Part shown: in pieces, positions 43,410 through 51,454 of the stretch | Layout of the letters: each line of letters opens with the position of its first letter | Numbering within the stretch: the first letter of the stretch is position 1 | Source: Petrolisthes cinctipes | Lineage: Eukaryota; Arthropoda; Malacostraca; Decapoda; Porcellanidae | Direction of reading: 5' to 3' | DNA length: 64,000 nucleotides | Assembly: GCA_033782935.1 (NCBI GenBank) | Contig: JAWQEG010000501.1 | Span: 1,383,001 to 1,447,000, forward strand | Notes under the pieces: model-generated | Told to the model about the DNA's origin: nothing | Seen by the model: only the letters and a program-made list of their open reading frames with translations | Databases searched by the model: none | Position numbers and translations under genes: made by a program

Positions 43410-44558
43410 TGTCACGAGTCAGACATAATACTCGTGACGTAATTTGAATTACAGAGAGTTGGAAAATTCCATACTGGGAATGTTCTAGAATATTCCATTC
43501 ATGAGACAAAGGAGACAGGAGTGGGTTAAGGTGTAGGTGCAGCTAGTTAATCCGCAGGTACTGGATTAGTAGCCCAAGTAATTAAAAAAGGTAAGCGTCA
43601 GGTCGGTTCAACTGAATTTGCACATCTTGTCCTATAAGGTGTTCGTACGTAAATTACATCTTGTATTAATAATTATGCTACCAGGGTAACTTATGGTATT
43701 GCAAATGATCGTGAAGTGGAGGGGAATTATCGGGAATTATTAGTACGCCATAGGTAAATTGAAATTGCATGTATAACTAAAGTATGAGTGGATACCATGT
43801 AAATCGTAGCCAGTTAGGAAAAACGAACAAAAATAAGAGGAGTCAGTAGAAATTTTGAACTTACATTCTCCAGTTAAGGATGAAGAATTGGGGTCAGTTT
43901 GGGAGACACTTGAAGAAAGGAACACACTCGTATCGTCAGCTTCCCTTGCCTAGTGATCACGTAGACGCCGAATTCGTTGTATATTACACGATTTCACAAG
44001 GCTTTACAGTTGTATACTGACCAGTTGCATTGACACTGGTTCGGTAAGTGAATTAAGGTGAGGGAGAGCTGGATCTTTGAAGATAATTACGAGTGTGTTG
44101 TGAGACTCTAAATTATTCCGAGTGTGAGATATTAGAAAAATATTCCAAACTTACGTGTTAGCATTGATAGAATTACTACAGTGTAACGTAACCTAGACTA
44201 TCGTCACGTATACGAAGCGACGTAGCGAGAGCGAGTAGCTAGTTAGCGTAGCGTGAGTTTGTGTGTGTGTGTGTGTGTGTGAAATTTAATTATTCATGTT
44301 GGCTAAAATTTGCAATTGGTTGTTTGAATGCACCAGTAGATTTGTTACCTATATAAATACATATATATCGGGAAGAACCCTTAACATAAAAAAAAATTCT
44401 ATGTGCGTGGTGATTGAGGCCTAAAACGGGGAATTAATCCCTGACTTTTTGTTCTTCGCTGCAGCCAACCAACGAGATCATAAATTGAACCGGGCAAGGT
44501 AAGTTGTAATTGTCATATTATAAATTACATTATCTATCATTCTCACATCACCGTTACA
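43410..44558 (+). mobile_element. 5' LTR, 1,149 bp
   Basis: Begins TGTCACGAGTC and ends CCGTTACA, the TG...CA form. The preceding five bases GTCCA match those after the second LTR (50339-50343). It is nearly identical to 49166-50338 apart from a 24-26 bp indel near 44300. It contains a (GT)n tract at about 44258-44281. Confidence 0.93.
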
Positions 44559-44562
44559 TATT

Positions 44563-44582
44563 TGGCACCCGAACGTGGGACC
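44563..44582 (+). promoter_or_regulatory. tRNA primer-binding site
   Basis: TGGCACCCGAAC begins four bases after the 5' LTR and continues GTGGGACC. It is close to the lysine-tRNA type of primer site. Its position right behind the LTR supports the LTR boundary. Confidence 0.75.
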
Positions 44583-44667
44583 CGATTCGTTGTATTAATT
44601 CCAGTCACACACGCGCACACTTTCACGAGTAGATAGTCATAACTGTCCAGAAATTAAGGCAACCGAA

Positions 44668-45813
44668 ATGATAGAAAATAAATTAAAAATGTCTACCGTA
44701 CAAGAATTATTGGGAGAGGCTCAACAATTGGGAATTGAAGATAAGGCCGAACTTCAAGTGTACGTGAAGGGCCGCCAAGAAGAAGAAAGGCTTGAAAGGG
44801 CGGCCATAAGAGAAAATGAAAGAGAACAGAGAGAGCAAGAAAAATTGAAATGGGAACATGAAAAGGAAGTATTGGAACTGCAAGTACGTGCGAGTGAAAG
44901 TCAAAGTGCGAGTGGAAGTAATGTCGCAAGCTCAACCACCGTGACCCCAAGGTTACAACTGTCAAAATACGTAGAGGGAGACGATATCGAGCCGTTTATT
45001 GAGCGATTTGAAATGGTTGCAGACACTTATAGATTAGATAATGATATAAAGAAGCTCGAGTTTATTAATCTATTCGATGGAAAAGCACTTAGTATTCTCC
45101 ACCGACTCGACAGTACCGCCAGAGACTATGAGAACATGAAAAAGGCTTTGCTACAGGCGTATGGGTTGACGGTCGATGACGCTAGGAATCAGTTTTGGTG
45201 TGCACTCCTACAGGATAAGGAGACTGTTGCACAGTTTAGTGCACGTCTGACCAGTTACCTGGATCAGTGGTTAGATAAGGCCGAAACACCTAAGACTTTG
45301 GAGGGGGTAAAAGACTTGTTGCTGCGTACACAGCTGGAGAAGTCTTGTCCTCCAGAATTGTCGGCTCAGCTGAAAACCAACAAGGTGAAAATGTTGGAAA
45401 CAATGGTGGATATGGCCGACGCCCATTTTACTGCGTATGGTTATCATACGCGGATTCAGTATAATAAGAAAATTAATCAGTCAAATAAGCCTTCTCAGAA
45501 CTCTGCTGTTTCATATAACCAGTCGAGTAAAAATCAGTCACAGCAGCAGAGTCAAAGTGTTCGTCAGCAACCTAACCCTCAATTTAATCATACCCAGAAA
45601 CAAGGTAATAATCACTATTCGCAGCAGTCCAATCAGTACCGTTACCAAGGAAAAAGTAACTGGAAAAATAGTAATAACCATAGTGGAAATAAGGGTTATT
45701 ATCAGCGATCGGCAGCTGCAACACATGGTGAACCACAGTATTCACCTGTGACGGTTCAACCTAGGGTAGAACCACGAGTGCCTCAGTCGGTTCACGAACC
45801 TCATCAATTGTGA
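44668..45813 (+). CDS. gag-like structural protein of the LTR element
   Basis: 381 codons from the ATG at 44668 (a second ATG at 44689 has MSTVQELL). Residues 30-80 are a charged coiled-coil-like helix (RQEEERLERAAIRENERE). Residues about 100-245 form a capsid-type domain (YVEGDDIEPFIERFE, KKLEFINLFDGKAL, QFSARLTSYLDQWL, LLLRTQLEKSCPPEL). The C-terminal 120 residues are rich in Asn, Gln and Ser with scattered Arg and Lys. There is no CCHC zinc knuckle, so nucleic-acid binding may rest on the basic tail. The frame ends at TGA 45811-45813, directly followed in the same frame by pol. Confidence 0.85.
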   Translation: MIENKLKMSTVQELLGEAQQLGIEDKAELQVYVKGRQEEERLERAAIRENEREQREQEKLKWEHEKEVLELQVRASESQSASGSNVASSTTVTPRLQLSKYVEGDDIEPFIERFEMVADTYRLDNDIKKLEFINLFDGKALSILHRLDSTARDYENMKKALLQAYGLTVDDARNQFWCALLQDKETVAQFSARLTSYLDQWLDKAETPKTLEGVKDLLLRTQLEKSCPPELSAQLKTNKVKMLETMVDMADAHFTAYGYHTRIQYNKKINQSNKPSQNSAVSYNQSSKNQSQQQSQSVRQQPNPQFNHTQKQGNNHYSQQSNQYRYQGKSNWKNSNNHSGNKGYYQRSAAATHGEPQYSPVTVQPRVEPRVPQSVHEPHQL

Positions 45814-47967
45814 CTAAACGCGACAGGAGTCTCGAAAGGTAAGTCTGGTTTCCATATTTGTCCGGGAATTGTTAACGGGATATCTGTTGAAGTCTTTCGA
45901 GATAATGGGTCATCGGGGTGTTGTGTCGCTGATGGTTTAGTTGCTTCTAATGATTTTACAGGGGAGCAGGTAACTATCACTATGATTGATGGTACCAGGA
46001 GGCTCTATCCTCTTGCTAAAGTTGCAGTGGAGAGTCCATTCTATACAGGCCAGGTAATTGCAGCAGTCATGCAAAATCCTGTGTCAGATTTGGTAATAGG
46101 AAATATACCAGGGGTTAAGAATGCGTGTTCAGTGGAAATTTCCACACAGACTGGTGCAGCTGCTGTAACCAGGGGTATGGCGCATGCGAAGAAAACAGTT
46201 GTTCCACTTCAAGTGACAACTGCCGCCGACCTCGTCAATTGCGAGGATGTAATTGCAGAGCAAGCAAGTGACCCTTCATTGGCACTTGTTCGCAAGCAGG
46301 CACTTGAGGGTGACAGTAGAGATCGACATGGTATTGTAACCAGTTACGTCAGGAGGAGAAACAGGTTTTACCGACGTACAGTAAACCCCGATGGGGAAGA
46401 GAGGGTTCAGTTTCTCGTACCAGAGAAATACCGACAGGCTGTGTTTACCCTAGGTCATCATTCTATATTAGGAGGTCATATGGGGATGAGGAAAACAATT
46501 GATAGGATTCAGTCTCATTTCTATTGGCCAGGTATGGGGAGAGAGATAGGGAGATTGTTGAGGTCATGTGAGGTTTGTCAGAAAACGTGTGACAGGGGTC
46601 GGGTGAAGCCCGCACCTCTAAAACCTCTACCGCTAATCTCAGAATCATTTGAGAGAGTAGTGGTTGATATTGTTGGACCGATTATTCCGAGGGCTACGGA
46701 CGGTGCCAAGTACATTCTTACCTGTGTGGATTTCGCGACCAGATGGCCTGAAGCAGTGCCTCTGCGTGATATTGAAGCCACTACAGTGGCTGAAGCCTTG
46801 TTGGATATATTCTGTCGTGTCGGCATACCAAAGCAGGTATTGTCCGACCGAGGCAGTCAATTTACCTCCGCGATGATGGAGGAATTGTGGAGATTACTCT
46901 CAGTTAAAGGGTTGAGGACAACACCTTATCATCCAATGTGTAATGGGTTGTGTGAGAGGTTTAATGGTACTCTCAAGAAAATGTTGAGGAGGATGGCAGT
47001 AGAACAACCTAGGGAGTGGTCCAGGTATATCTCGCCACTACTGTTCGCGTATCGCGAAGCACCTCAGGCATCGTTGCAATTTAGTCCATTCGAGTTAGTG
47101 TATGGTAAACCTGCTCGAGGACCACTTCAGGTTCTACGTGAACTTTGGGACGATGAGGAATCGGATCCCGTGGTGAAAACCACTTATTCTTATGTAATTG
47201 ATTTGGCAGAACGATTACAGCAAACCTGCGAGATTGCAAAGCAGGAGTTAGCTAAAGCAAAGGAGATTCAGAAGTCCTACTATGATAGGAAAACTAAGCT
47301 CCGAACGCTACAGGTAGGGGGGAAGTGTCTCGTTCTGTTACCAACAGCTCATAATAAGTTGTTGGCTCAGTGGAAGGGTCCCTTTGAAGTAATCAAGAAG
47401 GTGAATGACCTTAACTACATAGTTAAAATCAAAGGTGAAGCCAAGCGGTTCCATATTAATATGCTTAAGGAATATTACACCACCCAACAGGGGTGTACTT
47501 CCATTGTTACCACAGTTGGTGCAGGCTGTTGTAACATCACCTCAGAACAGAGTGAAGTGTTAAGTCTAGTCCGTGGTCATTTTTTCCCAGCAGTAGACAT
47601 GGTTAGCGCTGCTGTGGTAATCCCCGAGGGTGACGAGGGATATACTCCGCAGACGGCTGAAGCTCGTCAAGGTGAGATAGTGGCTGAGGTCTCCGTTTCG
47701 GAGAATTTAAGACCAGACCAGCTTGCAAGAGTCAATGCGGTACTGGCAAAATATTCACGTGTGTTCTCTGACAGGCCTGCTGTTGCCAACGTAGCCTGTC
47801 ATGAGATTCAGCTTACAAGCGACACACCAGTGAGGGTGAAACCATATCCTATTCCTGTACGGCTGATTGATACAGTACGTAAGGAAATTAATGACATGGA
47901 AGCAGTTGGTATCATGCGAAGATCGACCGGCAGAAGTATCCTCCGGGTCAAATTGCTCGTTAATTAG
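45814..47967 (+). CDS. pol polyprotein: protease, integrase, truncated reverse transcriptase
   Basis: The frame is open immediately after the gag TGA, in the gag frame. First comes a protease-like segment (IVNGISVEVFRDNGSSG, VIGNIPG). The active-site triad reads Asp-Asn-Gly instead of the usual Asp-Thr/Ser-Gly. Next is the H2C2 finger (HHSILGGHMGM, CEVCQKT near 46456-46590), then the integrase core with DIVGP near 46670, SDRGSQF near 46846 and the Glu region CERFNGTLKKM near 46950, then a GPF-type segment (AQWKGPFEVIKK). After about 80 linker residues, the RT start is seen (LAKYSRVFSDRP, VRVKPYPIP, INDMEAVGIMRRS). The RT then breaks off near 47920 into non-RT sequence and stops at TAG 47965-47967. 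Confidence 0.85.
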   Translation, partial: LNATGVSKGKSGFHICPGIVNGISVEVFRDNGSSGCCVADGLVASNDFTGEQVTITMIDGTRRLYPLAKVAVESPFYTGQVIAAVMQNPVSDLVIGNIPGVKNACSVEISTQTGAAAVTRGMAHAKKTVVPLQVTTAADLVNCEDVIAEQASDPSLALVRKQALEGDSRDRHGIVTSYVRRRNRFYRRTVNPDGEERVQFLVPEKYRQAVFTLGHHSILGGHMGMRKTIDRIQSHFYWPGMGREIGRLLRSCEVCQKTCDRGRVKPAPLKPLPLISESFERVVVDIVGPIIPRATDGAKYILTCVDFATRWPEAVPLRDIEATTVAEALLDIFCRVGIPKQVLSDRGSQFTSAMMEELWRLLSVKGLRTTPYHPMCNGLCERFNGTLKKMLRRMAVEQPREWSRYISPLLFAYREAPQASLQFSPFELVYGKPARGPLQVLRELWDDEESDPVVKTTYSYVIDLAERLQQTCEIAKQELAKAKEIQKSYYDRKTKLRTLQVGGKCLVLLPTAHNKLLAQWKGPFEVIKKVNDLNYIVKIKGEAKRFHINMLKEYYTTQQGCTSIVTTVGAGCCNITSEQSEVLSLVRGHFFPAVDMVSAAVVIPEGDEGYTPQTAEARQGEIVAEVSVSENLRPDQLARVNAVLAKYSRVFSDRPAVANVACHEIQLTSDTPVRVKPYPIPVRLIDTVRKEINDMEAVGIMRRSTGRSILRVKLLVN

Positions 47968-48045
47968 TGTTAACCGAGTAAATATTCATGCGAAGATCGA
48001 CCGGCAGAAGTATCCTCCGGGTCGAATTGCTCGTGAATTGTTACC
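47914..48045 (+). repeat. Direct repeat at the RT deletion junction
   Basis: ATGCGAAGATCGACCGGCAG with following CAGAAGTATCCTCCGGGTC occurs at about 47914-47966 and again at about 47990-48042, 76 bp apart. The first copy is fused to the RT start. Deletion by recombination or template switching between repeats is a plausible cause. Confidence 0.85.
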
Positions 48046-48129
48046 TCTCCGAGCGCAACGAGCACGAATCTTATACGACTCAGATCAAGGGGATTCCTAG
48101 AGTTGGGGAAAAATCCGATGTTATATGTA

Positions 48130-48440
48130 TTGTATTTTGTGCAACTTATCCAAGACACGGATTCTAGCCGTTTACTCTGATCCAAGGCTCGGATAATTCA
48201 CTAATATATATTGCCTTCCAGAATTATTATTGCATTATTTTTGTGTAAACTTATCCAAGACACGGATTCCAGCGGTTTACTCTGATCCAAGGCTCGGATA
48301 ATTTACTAACAATATATTGCCTTACAGAATATTATTGCAGTATTTTTGTGTAACCTTATCCAAGACACGGATTCCAGCGGTTTACTCTGATTCAAGGCTC
48401 GGATAATTCACTAATATTAATATATTGCCTTCCAGAGATA
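48130..48440 (+). repeat. Three tandem 105-110 bp units in the 3' region of the LTR element
   Basis: Each unit has TTATCCAAGACACGGATT, GGTTTACTCTGAT, AAGGCTCGGATAA and TATATTGCCTTCCAGA. TTATCC...GGATAA within each unit can pair as a short hairpin. Confidence 0.92.
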
Positions 48441-48782
48441 TTGTTGCATTTCCTACATATTATGTAACAAATACACAATGCATTACATACACCACACTTA
48501 TATATTGCTTAAATGTGTACAAATTGTACTGAGCAGAAATTACCAGGTACATTCATTCTTGTCTCGGAGTTTCTTCCTAAGATTGAAAAGCTAAAGTAAC
48601 TGTTGGGAGTTTTCCACTCATTGGCAAAAATGAACACGTAACCGGTGATAGTAATTGACACATACAAGAATAAGTGAAGTGTGGATGAATTGTTATTGTA
48701 AAGTTATACATGCAAAGGCGTCGTTACCACTTCACGAATCTATTAAACATCGCATAGAGCAATGTCTCTTTGTGTGTGCGAA

Positions 48783-48952
48783 TGTCACGAGTCAGACATA
48801 ATACTCGTGACGTAATTTGAATTACAGAGAGTTGGAAAATTCCATACTGGGAATGTTCTGGAATATTCCATTCATGAGACAAAGGAGACAGGAGTGGGTT
48901 AAGGTGTAGGTGCAGCTAGTTAATCCGCAGGTACTGGATTAGTAGCCCAGGT
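48783..48952 (+). mobile_element. Truncated 3' LTR (first 170 bp only)
   Basis: Starts TGTCACGAGTC like the 5' LTR, then breaks after AGTAGCCCAGGTA into the flank copy (ACAACCACCACC). There is a 2-3 base overlap (TAC/TA) at the junction. No clear polypurine tract precedes it. Confidence 0.88.
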
Positions 48953-49165
48953 ACAACCACCACCACAACAACCACCACCGCCAAGAAACGAGGCAGTAGA
49001 CTAAATATAAGACAGCATGGTGGGGGAGGAACAGAGCAAACACGTCAACAACCTTGACTCCGGCACACTGTCCACACCATATACTACCTCCATGGTCCAC
49101 ACCATGGAGGTAGTATATAGCTCCATGGTCCACACCATGGAGGTAGTATATAGCTCCATGGTCCA
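48953..49165 (+). repeat. Second copy of the left flank
   Basis: Nearly identical to 43197-43409, including the ending GTCCA. It lies between the truncated LTR and a complete LTR. Confidence 0.93.
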
Positions 49166-50338
49166 TGTAACGAGTCAGACATAATACTCGTGACGTAATT
49201 TGAATTACAGAGAGTTGGAAAATTCCATACTGGGAATGTTCTGGAATATTCCATTCATGAGACAAAGGAGACAGGAGTGGGTTAAGGTGTAGGTGCAGCT
49301 AGTTAATCCGCAGGTACTGGATTAGTAGCCCAGGTAATTAAAAAAGGTAAGCGTCAGGTCGGTTCAACTGAATTTGCACATCTTGTCCTATAAGGTGTTC
49401 GTACGTAAATTACATCTTGTATTAATAATTATGCTACCAGGGTAACTTATGGTATTGCAAATGATCGTGAAGTGGAGGGGAATTATCGGGAATTATTAGT
49501 ACGCCATAGGTAAATTGAAATTGCATGTATAACTAAAGTATGAGTGGATACCATGTAAATCGTAGCCAGTTAGGAAAAACGAACAAAAATAAGAGGAGTC
49601 AGTAGAAATTTTGAACTTACATTCTCCAGTTAAGGATGAAGAATTGGGGTCAGTTTGGGAGACACTTGAAGAAAGGAACACACTCGTATCGTCAGCTTCC
49701 CTTGCCTAGTGATCACGTAGACGCCGAATTCGTTGTATATTACACAATTTCACAAGGCTTTACAGTTGTATACTGACCAGTTGCATTGACACTGGTTCGG
49801 TAAGTGAATTAATGTGAGGGAGAGCTGGATCTTTGAAGAAAATTACGAGTGTGTTGTGAGACTCTAAATTATTCCGAGTGTGAGATATTAGAAAAATATT
49901 CCAAACTTACGTGTTAGCATTGATAGAATTACTACAGTGTAACGTAACCTAGACTATCGTCACGTATACGAAGCGACGTAGCGAGAGCGAGTAGCTAGTT
50001 AGCGTAGCGTGAGTTTGTGTGTGTGTGTGTGTGTGAAATTTAATTATTCATGTTGGCTAAAACTACTGGAGTAGAATAAATATAGAAATTTGCAATTGGT
50101 TGTTTGAATGCACCAGTAGATTTGTTACCTATATAAATACATATATATCGGGAAGAACCCTTAACATAAAAAAAAATTCTATGGGCGTGGTGATTGAGGC
50201 CTAAAACGGGGAATTAATCCCTGACTTTTTGTTCTTCGCTGCAGCCAACCAACGAGATCATAAATTGAACCGGGCAAGGTAAGTTGTAATTGTCATATTA
50301 TAAATTACATTATCTATCATTCTCACATCACCGTCACA
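49166..50338 (+). mobile_element. Second complete LTR (solo-LTR-like), 1,173 bp
   Basis: Starts TGTAACGAGTC, ends CCGTCACA, and is flanked by GTCCA on both sides (49161-49165 and 50339-50343). With its own copy of the flank it looks like a solo LTR at the same target site as the full element. Confidence 0.9.
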
Positions 50339-50740
50339 GTCCACACCATGGAGGTAGTATATAGCTCCATGGTCCACACCATAAAGGTAGTATATAGCTC
50401 TATGGTCCACACCATGGAGGTAGTATATAGCTCCATGGTCCACACCATATATATACTTCCATGGTCCACACCATGGAGGTAGTATATACCTCTATGGTGT
50501 GTACCATGGAGGTAGTATATACCTCTATGGTCCACACCATGGATGTAGTATATACCTCCATGGTACACACCATGGAGGTAGTATATACCTCCATGGTCCA
50601 CACCATGGAGCTATATACTACCTCCATGGTACACACCATGGAGGTAGTATATACCTCCATGGTCCACACCATGGAGGTAGTATATACCTCCATGGTACAC
50701 ACCATGGAGGTAGTATATACCTCCATGGTCCACACCCATC
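50339..50740. repeat. Palindromic satellite, CCATGGAGGTAGTATATACC type
   Basis: About ten to twelve units of 28-40 bp. Each is a near-perfect palindrome (CCATGGAGGTAGTATA with TATACCTCCATGG) joined by TCCACA or TACACA spacers. The LTR element inserted inside this array. Open frames on both strands (His/Gly/Tyr-rich and Thr/Met/Val-rich) are artefacts. Confidence 0.93.
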
Positions 50741-50759
50741 ACCAGGTAATGTTGTCTTG

Positions 50760-51134
50760 TCCACTCAACATGGCGAACAGCGGGAAGGCTCCACCAAAAT
50801 GTATCTGGATATTGGCTCCACCATCATCACCACCTGTCCTAAGTCTTCCCAACAAGACCCGAAACAGCTGAGGAGGATACTCAATACACCTGTGTGTATT
50901 ATAATAGGACCAAAACTCACTACCAGTACTGTAACTGTTATAGAACTGAAGCCGGGAGGGAGAGGAAGGAACCACGATGATCACTGCTTCTACCCACTTT
51001 CAAGGTCACACACACCCTTCCTGGTGAGAGAGACAGAGAGTACACCAGAAAAGAAGCGTCTGTATAGACAGTTTATGTTTACCAATGATGTCTCTGATTG
51101 GTCCAGCCAGAACATTCAGTTAGTGCGTCTATGA
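50760..51134 (+). CDS. Unrecognised ORF, possible terminal exon
   Basis: After the satellite, the frame ending at TGA 51132-51134 reads STKMYLDIGSTIITTCPKS, LRRILNTPVCIIIGPK, VTVIELKPGGRGRNHDDHC, FLVRETESTPEKKRLYRQF and SDWSSQNIQLVRL. The balanced composition and amphipathic segments look like real protein, unlike the repeat frames around it. I recognise no family. A competing frame begins at an ATG with good context (CAACATGGCGAACAGC, 50768) but is short. That same start block recurs at 51217-51245. It could be the last exon of a host gene or an old repeat-derived ORF. Confidence 0.4.
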   Translation, partial: STQHGEQREGSTKMYLDIGSTIITTCPKSSQQDPKQLRRILNTPVCIIIGPKLTTSTVTVIELKPGGRGRNHDDHCFYPLSRSHTPFLVRETESTPEKKRLYRQFMFTNDVSDWSSQNIQLVRL

Positions 51135-51454
51135 TTAGTGGATACAAGTATTTATTTATTATAGATATAACGTCTACCATATCGGATGTATATATTGGTC
51201 GTGGCCTCGTCCACTCCACTCAACATGGCGAACAGCGGGAAGGAAAGCTCCACCACCAGCACCACCTAAGCAAGAACGGAGAAATTTAAGAGGGAAAAAT
51301 TAAAACCAGACACCTTGACCTACACTTCTCCACACACAGACACACCCTAACACACACACGTACACTACTCCACATACAATGTGTCACTTAATAGATATGT
51401 CATGCTCAATGTGGATAATTGCCTAATGTGAACATTAGGCAGAAAATTGCCTAA

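Larger units (their letters stand above)
44559..48782 (+). mobile_element. Internal region of a Ty3-type LTR retrotransposon, integrase before RT
   Basis: Order: primer-binding site, gag, in-frame TGA, protease, zinc finger, integrase, start of reverse transcriptase, deletion, 3' repeats. Integrase upstream of RT is unusual for Ty3-type elements and matches the Gmr1-type arrangement. RT catalytic motifs and RNase H are absent, so this copy is not autonomous. Confidence 0.85.

Noticed and set aside
50258..50735. His/Gly/Tyr and Met/Val/Thr repeat frames
   Set aside because: Palindromic satellite translated in several frames.
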